Notes under the pieces: model-generated | What the model saw: the letters and a program-made list of their open reading frames with translations, nothing else | What the model was told of the DNA's origin: nothing | The model's database searches: none | Shown: piece by piece, positions 26,700-37,679 of the stretch | Layout: each line of letters starts with the position of its first letter | Position numbering within the stretch: the stretch's first letter is position 1 | Source: Candidatus Hydrogenedentota bacterium | Lineage (GTDB): Bacteria > Hydrogenedentota > Hydrogenedentia > Hydrogenedentales > SLHB01 | NCBI GenBank assembly: GCA_013359265.1 | Contig: JABWCD010000011.1 | Location: 1 to 64,000, forward strand | Length of the DNA stretch: 64,000 bases | Direction of reading: 5' to 3' | Translations under genes and position numbers: made by a program

Positions 26700-27200
26700 A
26701 TGATCGCAGTCCGCAAATACCGAGACGACGATGTCCCCATCATCGCGCGCTTGTATTACGACACGGTGATCCACGTCAACGCGCGCGACTACACGCCCGA
26801 GCAGATCAAAGCGTGGTCGCCGGACGTATGGCCGGACTCGTTTTGGCGCGAGCGTTTTCAACGCGCGCACAGGGTGTTCATCGCGGAAATCGGGACCAAG
26901 ATCGTTGGGTTCTCCGAATATCACGCCGATGGTCACGTCGATACGTTCTATGTACACCACGAACACCAGGGACAAGGCGTGGGACGGCGGCTGATGCAAT
27001 GCATCGAGGACGAGGCCGCGCGCACCGGCATCGAAAAGTTGTATCTTGAAGCGAGCATCACGGGCCGGCCATTCTTCGCGCGAATGGGTTTCGTCGTGGT
27101 CGGCGAGATGGTGAAGGAATATCGGGGCGCGGTGTTTCGTCAGGCGCTCATGGAGAAACGATTGTATCCAGATGCCAAAGAACCCGGTGCTTTCGCATGA
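26700..27200 (+). CDS. GNAT N-acetyltransferase
   Basis: 166-residue acetyltransferase using acetyl-CoA. VDTFYVHHEHQGQGVGRRLM is the GNAT motif A, with the QGQGVG loop for CoA. TGRPFFARMGFVVVGE is the motif B region. The ATG at 26700 was chosen because MIAVRKYRDDDVPIIARL is the usual family start. Its stop overlaps the fabH start (ATGA). The substrate is unknown. Confidence 0.88.
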   Translation: MIAVRKYRDDDVPIIARLYYDTVIHVNARDYTPEQIKAWSPDVWPDSFWRERFQRAHRVFIAEIGTKIVGFSEYHADGHVDTFYVHHEHQGQGVGRRLMQCIEDEAARTGIEKLYLEASITGRPFFARMGFVVVGEMVKEYRGAVFRQALMEKRLYPDAKEPGAFA

Positions 27201-28174
27201 AGGCACGAATCGTCGGCACCGGACATTACCTGCCCGAGCGCGTGCTCACCAACACGGACCTCGAGCATTTCATGGACACCACGGACGAGTGGATTCGCCA
27301 GCGCACGGGAATCTTGCAGCGCCACATTGCCGCGGACGACGAGGCGGCAAGCGACCTCGCCATGCACGCCGGCGCGCGCGCGCTTGAGGCCGCGGGCGTG
27401 TCCGCGGACGAGATCGACTTTATCTTTTGCGCCACCCTCACGCCGGACTATTTCATGCCGTCCTCCGCGTGCCTCATGCAGCACAAGCTCGGCGCGAAAC
27501 GCGCCGGCGCGTGCGACATTAACGCCGCGTGCTCCGGCTTCATCTACGCATTGCAGCACGCGGACGCGCTGATCCGCGCGGGCGTGCATCGCACGGTCCT
27601 CGTCGCCGGCAGCGAGATCATGACCGCACGGCTCGATTGGACCAAACGCGACACGGCGGTCTTGTTCGGCGACGGCGCGGGTGCGGTTGTCGTGCAGGCG
27701 CGCGAAGGCGACTCCGGCGTGCTGTCGACCTACACCGCGTCCGACGGCGGTGGCTACGATATCCTCATGGTGCCGGCGGGCGGCTCGGCGCAAGTCATCA
27801 CGCCGGAAAACATCAACGCGCTGAATCGCGGTATCCTCATGAACGGCCGGGAACTGTATAAACGCGCGATCCACGCGTTCGGCGACGCCGTCGAACAGGC
27901 CCTGCGCCGCGCCCACGTCAGCGTGGACGATATCGACATCTTCGTGCCGCACCAGGCCAATCGCCGCATCATCGCCGCGGCCTGCGAGCGCATCGGCCTT
28001 CCGGAGGAAAAGATATTCCTCAACCTCGACCAGGTCGCCAATACCAGCGCCGCGTCGATCCCGATTGCGCTCGACCAGGCCTGTTCACAGGGCCGCATCC
28101 GCGAAGGTTCACTCGTACTGCTGGCGGCGTTCGGCGCCGGTCTAACGTGGGGCTCCGCCGTTATTCGTTGGTAA
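27197..28174 (+). CDS. fabH: Beta-ketoacyl-ACP synthase III
   Basis: 325-residue enzyme that starts fatty acid synthesis by condensing acetyl-CoA (or a short acyl-CoA) with malonyl-ACP. The catalytic triad is visible: Cys112 in DINAACSGFIYAL, His252 in FVPHQANRRI and Asn282 in VANTSAASIPI. DTTDEWIRQRTGI and the LFGDGAGAVVVQ segment also match FabH. The start is coupled to the GNAT gene's stop. No other fab genes are nearby. Confidence 0.95.
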   Translation: MKARIVGTGHYLPERVLTNTDLEHFMDTTDEWIRQRTGILQRHIAADDEAASDLAMHAGARALEAAGVSADEIDFIFCATLTPDYFMPSSACLMQHKLGAKRAGACDINAACSGFIYALQHADALIRAGVHRTVLVAGSEIMTARLDWTKRDTAVLFGDGAGAVVVQAREGDSGVLSTYTASDGGGYDILMVPAGGSAQVITPENINALNRGILMNGRELYKRAIHAFGDAVEQALRRAHVSVDDIDIFVPHQANRRIIAAACERIGLPEEKIFLNLDQVANTSAASIPIALDQACSQGRIREGSLVLLAAFGAGLTWGSAVIRW

Positions 28175-28289
28175 ACTCACGCTTCGTTTGCCGGAATCGC
28201 GCGCTTTTGTTATGCTCTATCTCTCTGGCGCCCGGACATGGTGGGATTGCGCCAGCCAATTCCAGTACCAACAACGGACACCCTACGCT

Positions 28290-29258
28290 ATGCGCACGAT
28301 AAACGTATTGGCAGCAACCTCGCTTCTCGCGTTTGCCGGGCTCGCCGCCCGCGCGGACATTGTCGATCAGGTTGTCGCAACGGTCGACAAGGAAGCGATC
28401 TTGATGAGCGACCTGATGGCGGAAATCGGGCCGCAACTTCGCGACCTGCGCGCCCAGGCCACCAGCCAGGCCGACCTCGATCAACTGCTCGCCCGGAAGA
28501 TGCGCGATACCCTCGACCAGGCGATCGAAAACCGCATTCTTCTGCGCGAGGGCCAACTCGCGGGGGTCGTGATAGACGATGCGACCGTCGATCAACGCTT
28601 CGAGGAGTTCAAGCGCCTGTATCCGTCAAACGACGAGTTCATGGCGGACATCGAAAAATCGGGGCAGACCGTCACGGACATCAAGGAGCGCCTCAAGAAG
28701 CAGATGATTGCGCGTACAATGGCCGCGCGAAAAACCACGGAACTGGAAAAAGGAATCACGATCACCGAATCGGAAATCGCGCAGTTCTATCAGGACAACA
28801 AGAACAGTTTCCAGCACGCGGAGCGCGCGCGTTGCTCGCAAATCTTTTTGCCGGCGGGTAACGATCTCGCCGAGCGCGACAAGGTCCGCGCGCAGATGGA
28901 ACAACTCAAAGACGAAATCGCCAACGGCGCGGACTTCGCCGAACTGGCCATCGAGCACTCGAAGGCCCCCGGTGCGGAAGACGGCGGCATCATCGGTTGG
29001 GTGCAGCGCGGCGACCTCGTGGGCCGGCTCGACGAGGCGGCATTCGCCCTCGGCGAAGGCGAGGTCAGCGGCGTCATCGAAACCGATCAAGGTTTCCATC
29101 TCGTGAAGGTCGAGAAGAAGGAAGCAGCGGGCCAGGCCACCCTCGACGACGTGCGCAAGGACATAGAACCGCAACTGCGCAGCGCCGCCGCCGCCGAAAA
29201 GTTCAAGAAGTGGATGGAAGACTTGCGCAAACGCAGCAGCGTGCAAGTCTTCATCTAG
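28290..29258 (+). CDS. SurA/PpiC-type periplasmic peptidyl-prolyl isomerase
   Basis: 322 residues with a signal peptide (TINVLAATSLLAFAGLAARA). An N-terminal chaperone segment starts DQVVATVDKEAILMSDL, the SurA N-domain pattern. A parvulin domain follows at about residues 180-280 (CSQIFLPAGNDLAERDK, IEHSKAPGAEDGGIIGWV, ETDQGFHLVKVEKKEAA). It is expected to help outer-membrane or secreted protein folding, implying a periplasm. The ATG at 28290 was chosen because the signal peptide begins there. Confidence 0.88.
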   Translation: MRTINVLAATSLLAFAGLAARADIVDQVVATVDKEAILMSDLMAEIGPQLRDLRAQATSQADLDQLLARKMRDTLDQAIENRILLREGQLAGVVIDDATVDQRFEEFKRLYPSNDEFMADIEKSGQTVTDIKERLKKQMIARTMAARKTTELEKGITITESEIAQFYQDNKNSFQHAERARCSQIFLPAGNDLAERDKVRAQMEQLKDEIANGADFAELAIEHSKAPGAEDGGIIGWVQRGDLVGRLDEAAFALGEGEVSGVIETDQGFHLVKVEKKEAAGQATLDDVRKDIEPQLRSAAAAEKFKKWMEDLRKRSSVQVFI

Positions 29259-29276
29259 CCCGGTTGCGCGTGCGCC

Positions 29277-30050
29277 ATGTTGGGCCGCAGCCTGAAGATG
29301 GCGTTCTGGATTTTCCACGACCACCTCGGCCTGCTGCTGCTCGTCAATCTAATCTGGGCCGTTGCTGTGGCGGCGCCCATTGCGATCGCCCTGCCGCCAA
29401 TCTACTCGGGTGATTTCGAGTTGGCCCTGGTTATCGGCGCTCCCGCCTTCTATATCGCATTGTTCCTGCTTAATCCCGTTGTCGGCGTCGGCATCGTGCA
29501 ACTCATCAAAGTCTTCATCGACACGCGCGATGGATCTCTGGCCGACTTTCTTGACGGCATCCGCCGCTACGGGTTGCGCGCGGCGTTGCTTGGGTCTTGC
29601 TACGCCGTCGCGGTGGTTGCGCTGGGAACGAGCACGTGGTTCTATGCCTCGAAACTGCAATCGACGGCGCCAATTCTCGGCTATGGAATCAGCGCATTGG
29701 CACTGTGGTGTCTCGCGATGCTCGGATTGACCGCGCTCTTCGCGCTCCCCGCGCTCGCCCAACGGAAGACCGGTGTGTTCGCAACGATGAAGCTTGCGGC
29801 GCTGCTCGTGCTCGCAAACCCGCTACTCGCTGTCGGCATGGCGATCCAATGCCTAATGTTGGCCATCGTTACGGCGTGCCTGTTGCCACTCTTCTTCGCG
29901 GGCTTTGGCTCGGCGATCCTGTGCATACAATCCGCGGCCTATGAACTGCTTTCGAGAAAATACGCCGCGAACGACGGCAGCACACCCGGCGCCAATGACG
30001 ACTACCTCAATCGCGGGTTGCGGGATCTATTCTTCCCGTGGAAATCGTAG
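29277..30050 (+). CDS. Integral membrane protein, possibly DUF624/YesL-like
   Basis: 257 residues with about six hydrophobic helices and no signal peptidase site. Features include FWIFHDHLGLLLLVNLIWA near the N-terminus, a cytoplasmic-looking loop FLDGIRRYGLRAALLGSCYA, and the C-terminal FGSAILCIQSAAYELLSRKY. The overall pattern of an N-terminal helix, an RYGLR-type loop and further paired helices resembles DUF624-type proteins, but I am not certain. It lies 18 bases after the SurA-like gene. Function is unknown. Confidence 0.72.
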   Translation: MLGRSLKMAFWIFHDHLGLLLLVNLIWAVAVAAPIAIALPPIYSGDFELALVIGAPAFYIALFLLNPVVGVGIVQLIKVFIDTRDGSLADFLDGIRRYGLRAALLGSCYAVAVVALGTSTWFYASKLQSTAPILGYGISALALWCLAMLGLTALFALPALAQRKTGVFATMKLAALLVLANPLLAVGMAIQCLMLAIVTACLLPLFFAGFGSAILCIQSAAYELLSRKYAANDGSTPGANDDYLNRGLRDLFFPWKS

Positions 30051-30056
30051 CGAACG

Positions 30057-30380
30057 CTACGAAGAAGTGAGGACGCTGAAGAACAGCGAGCCAAAACCGG
30101 CAAGTACGTTTGTCGCCAGTAATTCGCGCTTTATGCGGAGAATCAGCGAACTCGAACCGAGAACGACTCCGGCAACCGCGCAGACGACTACAGCGCCCCA
30201 CATGATCGACAACCCCGTTGTGGTGGATCCCACCCCGGGGGTCACCGCACCGCTGACCAGACCGTTGAGAAGCCGGAGCGCACCAACTCCCCCAATTCCC
30301 CATAAAACCGTCCCCGGCAGGCCTAATGAAAGCCACCGCCTGAAGGTTGTGGGTGAGATCGCCGGACGGGGTTCAATCAT
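30057..30380 (-). CDS. Small membrane protein of unknown function
   Basis: 107 residues with about three hydrophobic segments: FRRWLSLGLPGTVLWGIGG, TGLSIMWGAVVVCAVAGVVLG and LLATNVLAGFGSLFFSV. It ends six bases from the neighbouring membrane-protein gene, which converges on it. Coding preference and membrane topology support it being real, but I recognise no family. Confidence 0.6.
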   Translation of the reverse strand: MIEPRPAISPTTFRRWLSLGLPGTVLWGIGGVGALRLLNGLVSGAVTPGVGSTTTGLSIMWGAVVVCAVAGVVLGSSSLILRIKRELLATNVLAGFGSLFFSVLTSS

Positions 30381-30550
30381 GGGCTACCCCCAACGTACGC
30401 GACATAATTATAGCAGAGCATGGCTTTAGCGGCAATCATAATACGACTAATTAGTATATTTATCATTTAATCGACAACTTTGACAATAAAAAACTATTTG
30501 AACCAAAATCCCATTGTTCGGTAAACTATCTGGAATTGAAGGAGATCTGA

Positions 30551-31861
<1,311 letters not shown>

Positions 31862-31872
31862 CGAAGGACGCC

Positions 31873-32184
31873 ATGCGCATACTTCCGAGCAAAGGGTACG
31901 TTCTCGCGTTGGCGCTTTCAGCCGCGTTCGCGGCGGCCTATGCCCTGCAACGCGATTTGCCGGCCCAGTACCGGTTTTACGAGAAGACGGAGGATTACAC
32001 GGCCAACATGCGTGTCGAATACGACGCGCGCGTGGCCGAGGAGCAGCGGCTGGTCGATCGGGTCGATGGGCTGGAACGAGACCCGATCGAGATGGAGGAG
32101 AACATCCGCCATCAACGCCAGTTGGCGCGTCCGGGCGAGCGGGTGTTCCGCATCGAGCCCGGTCCGGCCCCCTCCTCTCCGTAG
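31873..32184 (+). CDS. Septum formation initiator (FtsB/DivIC-like)
   Basis: 103 residues: a short N-terminal cytoplasmic part, one membrane helix (YVLALALSAAFAAAYAL) and a coiled-coil region (YDARVAEEQRLVDRVDGLERD) ending with EENIRHQRQLARPGERVFRIE. That ends the way FtsB/DivIC proteins do (GE-x-v-F). They join the divisome and recruit FtsW/FtsI with FtsL. Position directly after eno is a common arrangement. Its stop is 12 bases before the inferred phoH start. Confidence 0.82.
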   Translation: MRILPSKGYVLALALSAAFAAAYALQRDLPAQYRFYEKTEDYTANMRVEYDARVAEEQRLVDRVDGLERDPIEMEENIRHQRQLARPGERVFRIEPGPAPSSP

Positions 32185-32196
32185 GGAGCGGCTTGT

Positions 32197-33171
32197 CTGT
32201 CGCACGAACTGGTCTTAAATAGCCAAGACGAAGCGATAAAACTTCTTGGCAAGAACGGTGAAATCCGGAAGCGTATTCAAGAATCCGCGCCGGGAGTACA
32301 CATCGTGGATCGCGGCACGGTCGTGCGAATCCACGCAGATGACGACGCGGATGCGTCGGCCGTCCATCGAATGTTTTCCAACATGCTTGCCGCCATACGC
32401 AACGGCGACACCGTTTCGGCGCAGGACGTGCCGTTCGCCCTATCCGAGGCCCGCGAAGGACGCGCGGCATCGCCCATTGCGGCAGTCTCGTCGCCGCGCG
32501 GTTTGCGCACCGAACTTGCCATCAAACCGCGCACGCGCGGCCAGGCGCACTACCTCGACGCGATCAAGGGCCACGGCGTAACCCTGGTGATCGGGCCGGC
32601 GGGAACGGGCAAGACCTATCTCGCCATGGCCGCGGCCGTCTCCGCGTTGCTCAACAAAGAAGTGAATCGCCTGATTCTGACGCGCCCCGCGGTCGAGGCT
32701 GGCGAGAGCCTCGGCTTCCTGCCGGGCGATTTGCAGCAAAAGGTGAACCCCTATCTGCGCCCCCTATACGACGCGCTGTACGCGATGGTGGACGTCGAGC
32801 GCGCGCGCCGCATGGTCGAGCGCGAGGTCATCGAGGTCGCGCCGCTCGCGTTTATGCGTGGCCGCACCCTGAATAGCGCCTTCGCGATTCTCGACGAAGC
32901 GCAGAACACGACGCCCGAGCAGATGAAGATGTTCCTCACGCGCCTCGGCGAAGGGTCGCGCGCGGTGATTACCGGAGACGTAACGCAAATCGACTTGCCG
33001 CGCGGCACGAAGTCGGGCTTGGTCGAAGCGCAGCGCATTCTGAAAAACACGGAAGGCATCGCCATCGTACACCTGCACCGAAGCGACGTCGTGCGCCACC
33101 CGCTCGTGCAGAACATCATCGACGCGTACGAGGCCGCCGAACACCACGCGGAACACGGTAAACAGTCATGA
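32197..33171 (+). CDS. phoH: PhoH-like ATPase with inferred CTG start
   Basis: 324 residues if begun at CTG 32197. PhoH is a soluble P-loop ATPase thought to act with YbeY in RNA maturation. Walker A is GPAGTGKTYLAMA, Walker B is AFAILDEAQNTTPEQMK and the VITGDVTQIDLPRG segment is characteristic. Homology to the family N-terminal part (NSQDEAIKLLGKNGEIRK, then GVHIVDRGTVVRI) extends upstream of the first normal start, a GTG at 32305, and the frame is open back to the ftsB stop with no ATG, GTG or TTG. GGGAGCGG lies before CTG 32197 with normal spacing. Otherwise the gene would lose 36 conserved codons. Its stop overlaps the next start. Confidence 0.85.
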   Translation: MSHELVLNSQDEAIKLLGKNGEIRKRIQESAPGVHIVDRGTVVRIHADDDADASAVHRMFSNMLAAIRNGDTVSAQDVPFALSEAREGRAASPIAAVSSPRGLRTELAIKPRTRGQAHYLDAIKGHGVTLVIGPAGTGKTYLAMAAAVSALLNKEVNRLILTRPAVEAGESLGFLPGDLQQKVNPYLRPLYDALYAMVDVERARRMVEREVIEVAPLAFMRGRTLNSAFAILDEAQNTTPEQMKMFLTRLGEGSRAVITGDVTQIDLPRGTKSGLVEAQRILKNTEGIAIVHLHRSDVVRHPLVQNIIDAYEAAEHHAEHGKQS

Positions 33172-35663
33172 TCGGGCAGTTTCGCAAACGGCATCAGTTG
33201 AGCCCGGGCATCTACCGGGGCCAGCAACAGGACGACACGCGCAGCCGCGAAACCAGGTTGCGGCGCGTGCTGCTCGCGGTTGCGCTGGTGTTCCTCGTGA
33301 TTGCGGTAACGAAACAGCTCAACTTTGGAACGAGCGCGGACAAACTGGATTACGACGGCCGCTTTCCCGCGAAGGAATCGCTCATTGCCGAGTTTGGGTT
33401 CGAGAGCGAAGACGTCGAAAAGACGCGCGAGGCCCGCGAAGCGTCCGCGGCGCGCGTTCCCGATTCGTTTCATGTGGACGCCGAGTCGGTTAAGCGCCAA
33501 CTGGGTCAATTCGATACGTTCGTCGCGAAAGTCAATGCGCTCAAACCCGAAGTCGAAAAGGCCGTTCTCGCGGTGCGCGCGCGCGGCGAATCCGGCGCGT
33601 CGGAAACGGCCGCGATAAGCAAGGCCGTCCGCGAAATCGCCGACGCGGCCGTCACGAACGACGAATTGCTGCGCGCTACAAAGCCGGAGCACTTGGCCGT
33701 GTGGCTGACACCGCGCATGCCGGCCCCCGCCGAACCCAAGCCAGACCCCGCCACGGAGACGAAGACAGCAACCGACGCGCAGGGCGCATCCCAACAGGCG
33801 CCGATCGAGCTCGCGCACGCGCAAGCGTTGGCGGCCGCGGCGAGGTCGGGCCTCGAGTACGTGCTCGCCTACGGCGTCCTCAAGCCCGGCGAGCGCGGCA
33901 GCGATTTTTCGAAGGACCCCGACCGCCGCATCTACATCACGCGCGACGTCCCCGCCGCCGGACAATACGGCGAAGACGAGATTCCGCTTGCGCAGGCGTA
34001 TACGCTCGAAACGGTGCAGGCGGAACTGAAGTCGCGCATTGCGAAGTCAACGCTCGATGCCACAAGCACTGGCGTGCTTCCCGTTGATCGCGTGCGGTTG
34101 CAGGACGCGGCGTTCGAGGTGGCGCGCCAGTACTTGGTCGACACCCTCCACTTTGACAGCGATCGAACGAACGTGATGCGCGAGGCCGCGCGACGCGAGA
34201 CCGAACCCGTCATGCGCGAGATCATGGCGCAGGAAGAGATACAGCGAAAAGGCCAGCGCTGGACGGCGCAGTCGCGCATGGACGCGAAAACCTACATGGA
34301 GATTAAGTCGCGCACCGACCGGCAGACGGCCGGCATTACGGGCGCGATTTTGGCCCACACGCTCTTAGTGGGATTGGCCTTGTTCGCGTTCGTCCGCGCG
34401 ATGCCTTGGCTTGAACGGAATCCCGACCAGCGCTTTCAGATGCTCTGCCTCGCTTTGTTGGTGATGTGCGCAACGGCCGCGACCGGCCGCATCGTGTCGT
34501 ATTTCGCCGATAAAGGCCTCGTCGTCCCGGCGGCGGCGGGCGCCATTCTCCTCGCAATTCTTACGAACGCACGGCTTGCGGGCTTCACCGCGATCGTCAC
34601 ATCGCTGCTGCTCTCGATTCAGTTCGGCTACAGTTGGCAATTGCTCGTCGTTTCCGCGGTGATGTCGCTCACCGGCGTGATGAGCATCTACAAGGTGCGC
34701 AAACGCAGCGACATGGGTAACGCCGCCGTAAAAGCGACATTCGCGGGAGTCATCGTCACGCTCGCAATCTCGCTTGGGCAGGATTCCATTCTCTCCAGCT
34801 CGGCGCTGTCCACGGTTTCGTACTCGCTCATGATGGTCGCCGTAAACGGCGTACTCTGTCTTGGCCTGGTGCCGGCCCTGCTGCCTTCCCTGGAAAAGCT
34901 TTTCGACATTACGACCGACATCCAACTGCTCGAATACTCGGATTTGAACAACCCGGTATTGAGCCGCCTCGCAATGGAAGTGCCCGCAACTTACGCACAC
35001 AGCCTGATGATCGGGCAACTCGCGGAGGCCGCGGCGGACGCGATCGGCGCGAACGGCCTTATGGCGCGCGTCTGCGCGTACTACCACGACATCGGCAAGA
35101 TGAAACGCCCCGAATACTTCGTCGAGAACCAGACCGGCGCGAACATCCACGACGAGCTGTCGCCGCGCTTGAGCGCGCGGGCGATCGCGTCGCACGTGTC
35201 CGAAGGCGCGGAGATGGCGCGCGAACTGCACCTGCCAAAACCGATCATCGACGGCATTCTCGAACACCACGGCACGTGCCTTATCAGTTTCTTCTACAAG
35301 GAGGCCGTCGCGCAGGCGAAGCATGGCGGCGTCACGGAGGCCGACTTCCGCTATCCCGGGCCGCGCCCGCGCTACCGCGAAACGGCCATCCTGATGATTT
35401 GCGACGCGGTCGAGTCCGCCGTGCGCACGCTGAAGAACCCCAACGAAGAGCGCGTCCGCGAAATGGTGGACCGTATCATTGCAAGCCGTGCCAGCGACCG
35501 CCAGTTCGACGAATGCCAACTTACGTTGAAGGACCTCGACACCATTGCGGAAGTGCTCACCAAGCGTGTCGCATCGACGCAACACCGCCGCATCGCGTAT
35601 CCGGAACAAAAGCCCGAAGCGCCCGCGGCGAACGTCATCCCGCTGTCCGGAGGCCAGGAGTAG
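33168..35663 (+). CDS. 7TM-HD family phosphohydrolase (PgpH/YqfF-like)
   Basis: 831 residues: an N-terminal helix (VLLAVALVFLVIAVT), a large extracytoplasmic 7TMR-HDED-type domain to about residue 390, a seven-helix bundle (from AILAHTLLVGLALFAFVRAM onward), and a C-terminal HD domain with CAYYHDIGKMKRPEYF and ILEHHGTCLISFFY. Family members hydrolyse cyclic di-AMP, linking them to cell-wall and osmotic control. The gene is coupled to phoH in front (ATGA) and to ybeY behind (TAGTG); phoH-HD-ybeY is a conserved gene order. Confidence 0.92.
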   Translation: MIGQFRKRHQLSPGIYRGQQQDDTRSRETRLRRVLLAVALVFLVIAVTKQLNFGTSADKLDYDGRFPAKESLIAEFGFESEDVEKTREAREASAARVPDSFHVDAESVKRQLGQFDTFVAKVNALKPEVEKAVLAVRARGESGASETAAISKAVREIADAAVTNDELLRATKPEHLAVWLTPRMPAPAEPKPDPATETKTATDAQGASQQAPIELAHAQALAAAARSGLEYVLAYGVLKPGERGSDFSKDPDRRIYITRDVPAAGQYGEDEIPLAQAYTLETVQAELKSRIAKSTLDATSTGVLPVDRVRLQDAAFEVARQYLVDTLHFDSDRTNVMREAARRETEPVMREIMAQEEIQRKGQRWTAQSRMDAKTYMEIKSRTDRQTAGITGAILAHTLLVGLALFAFVRAMPWLERNPDQRFQMLCLALLVMCATAATGRIVSYFADKGLVVPAAAGAILLAILTNARLAGFTAIVTSLLLSIQFGYSWQLLVVSAVMSLTGVMSIYKVRKRSDMGNAAVKATFAGVIVTLAISLGQDSILSSSALSTVSYSLMMVAVNGVLCLGLVPALLPSLEKLFDITTDIQLLEYSDLNNPVLSRLAMEVPATYAHSLMIGQLAEAAADAIGANGLMARVCAYYHDIGKMKRPEYFVENQTGANIHDELSPRLSARAIASHVSEGAEMARELHLPKPIIDGILEHHGTCLISFFYKEAVAQAKHGGVTEADFRYPGPRPRYRETAILMICDAVESAVRTLKNPNEERVREMVDRIIASRASDRQFDECQLTLKDLDTIAEVLTKRVASTQHRRIAYPEQKPEAPAANVIPLSGGQE

Positions 35664-36127
35664 TGGGCGTTACGCTCGCCGTCCGGAACGCGACTTCGCG
35701 CGCCAAGTGCTACGAGAAACCCGCATTGAAGGCGATTGCCGAAAAGGTCTGCGCGGGCGAAGGCGTCCCGGGCGACGTGGAAATCAGCGTGCTGTTCTGC
35801 ACCGACGCATCGATTCGCAATTTGAACGTGCGGTACGGAGGCAAAGACGAGGCCACCGACGTCCTGGCCTTCGAACAATCCGGCATACATCCCGAGGACG
35901 GCCCGCGTCCGTTGGGCGATATTGTAATATCGCTGGACACCGTCCACGCGCGGTGCGGCGGAAAGGCCAAGGCCATGCGGGACGAAGTGAAACTGCTCTT
36001 TTGTCATGGCCTGCTTCACTTGATAGGGTTCGACCACAACGACGCGCGCGGCCGGCAGGCGATGATCGATCGGCAGGCGAAGTACTTGGGATGCTCGCGC
36101 GGCGACGCGTGGTTTCGCGGCCATTAA
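35663..36127 (+). CDS. ybeY: Endoribonuclease YbeY
   Basis: 154-residue metal-dependent RNase for 16S rRNA 3'-end maturation and rRNA quality control. The zinc site is the HGLLHLIGFDH motif with its three His, and YGGKDEATDVLAFEQ matches the family core (x-N-x-x-Y-R-G-K-D-x-x-T-D-V-L). The start is GTG overlapping the stop of the HD gene by one base, with an AGGAG site upstream. Its partner phoH is two genes away. Confidence 0.95.
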   Translation: MGVTLAVRNATSRAKCYEKPALKAIAEKVCAGEGVPGDVEISVLFCTDASIRNLNVRYGGKDEATDVLAFEQSGIHPEDGPRPLGDIVISLDTVHARCGGKAKAMRDEVKLLFCHGLLHLIGFDHNDARGRQAMIDRQAKYLGCSRGDAWFRGH

Positions 36128-36182
36128 CTCCGCGGTGCAGGGGACGCAGCGATTGAACACGGACATTGGGCGGCGTAGCGGT

Positions 36183-37679
36183 ATGTCGCGTCGAATGCTT
36201 CTGCTGGCGTGCTGCGGCTTGACCATAGCGTTTGCCGTATGGGCGCTGCCTTCAGGCGATGACCCGTTGCCGGCGCCCGCAAACACGCTGGACGAAACCG
36301 CCGCCAACGTGGGCGCCGCGATCGCCATCATTCCCGATGCGGCCGAACCGCTGTTCTCAAGACATTTCCCATTGCCGGTCCTCTTGGGCGTGGGCGCCCT
36401 CCTCCTGTGCTCGGCTTTCTTCAGCGGCTCGGAAACAGCGTTCTTCTCCATCAACCGTCTGCGCATGCGAAGTCTGAAAGAGGAAGGGACCGTGACCGGG
36501 ACGCTCATCGCGCAAACGATGGAGCATCCGGGCCGGCTCCTTACGACGATCCTGATCGGCAACATGATCGTCAACACCCTTACCGGCATTATTCTGGGAA
36601 GCCGTGCGGAAGAATTCGTTCGCGAACTCGTGCCCACTCTTCATCCGGTCGCCTCATACATCATCGCCGTGTCGATTGTGACGGGCCTGCTTGTCTTCAT
36701 CGGCGAGATATCGCCGAAGGTATTCGCCGTGCAGGCCGGTGAACAGGTCGCGCGCGTGGTGGTCTTTCCAATCCTCGCGGCGGACCGTGTCCTCGCGCCG
36801 ATGCGCGACGGACTACTGGGGATTACAAACCTCCTCTTCAAAATAACGCGCTTTCACGAATTGCGTGCCGCGCCGTTCATCACCGACGAAGAATTCAAGT
36901 CCGCGCTCACCGATGGCGAGGTGCAAGGCGCGATCGAGGAAGACGAGCGCCAGATGATCCAGGGCATTCTCGAGTTCAGCGACGCGCAATTGCGCGAGAT
37001 TCTCGTGCCCCGGCAGGACGCCGTATCGCTTTCGGAGGATTCGACCGTCGCTCACGCGCACGCGCTGTACCGCGAGCACCACTACTCGCGAATGCCCGTG
37101 TTCCGCGAGAGCCTGGACCAGATCGTGGGCACGCTCGTAGTCAAAGACCTGCTTCCATTCATTGCTCACGGCGAACAGGACCGAAAAATTCAGGGCCTGA
37201 TTCGACCTCCGCATTTCGTCCCCGCGACAATGACCGTGCAGCAGTTCGTGCGCGATGCACAGCGCCACCGCACGCATCTCGCCGTCGTTGTCGACGAATA
37301 CGGCGGCACCGCGGGTATCGTGACGCTCGAAGACGCGATGGAGCAGGTCGTCGGCGACATCATGGACGAGAGCGAACAGGATGAGCCGGGCTTCAAGCAA
37401 ATGGAGGGCGGCGTATACGCGTTGGAAGGAGATTTCTCCCTCGACGATCTGAATAGTCTTCTGGGTACAAGCTTGCGTGATGCGGCGCACGAGACCATCG
37501 CCGGATTCCTGATGCACCACTCCGAGAAGGTCTTGGAGACCGGCGACACGCTCGAAACCGACGGTGTCCGCTTTACCGTCGCGGAGTGCGACGGCAAGCG
37601 TGTTTCGAGCGTCTTGGTTCAAATGCTGAAGAACGTTGATGCGCCGGTGCCGGCGGTAGAAGGCGCTCCCGCGCCATGA
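36183..37679 (+). CDS. CNNM-domain/CBS/CorC-HlyC transporter-associated protein 1
   Basis: 498 residues. An N-terminal hydrophobic stretch (LLLACCGLTIAFAVWAL) precedes a DUF21/CNNM membrane domain with FFSGSETAFFSINRLRMRSL and LIGNMIVNTLTGIILG. A CBS pair (ILVPRQDAVSLSEDSTVAHAH, FVPATMTVQQFVRDAQ) and a CorC_HlyC C-terminal domain (HLAVVVDEYGGTAGIVTLED) follow. Such proteins are linked to magnesium or cobalt export. The ATG at 36183 (MSRRMLLL) was chosen. It is translationally coupled to a second CNNM gene (ATGA). Confidence 0.9.
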   Translation: MSRRMLLLACCGLTIAFAVWALPSGDDPLPAPANTLDETAANVGAAIAIIPDAAEPLFSRHFPLPVLLGVGALLLCSAFFSGSETAFFSINRLRMRSLKEEGTVTGTLIAQTMEHPGRLLTTILIGNMIVNTLTGIILGSRAEEFVRELVPTLHPVASYIIAVSIVTGLLVFIGEISPKVFAVQAGEQVARVVVFPILAADRVLAPMRDGLLGITNLLFKITRFHELRAAPFITDEEFKSALTDGEVQGAIEEDERQMIQGILEFSDAQLREILVPRQDAVSLSEDSTVAHAHALYREHHYSRMPVFRESLDQIVGTLVVKDLLPFIAHGEQDRKIQGLIRPPHFVPATMTVQQFVRDAQRHRTHLAVVVDEYGGTAGIVTLEDAMEQVVGDIMDESEQDEPGFKQMEGGVYALEGDFSLDDLNSLLGTSLRDAAHETIAGFLMHHSEKVLETGDTLETDGVRFTVAECDGKRVSSVLVQMLKNVDAPVPAVEGAPAP

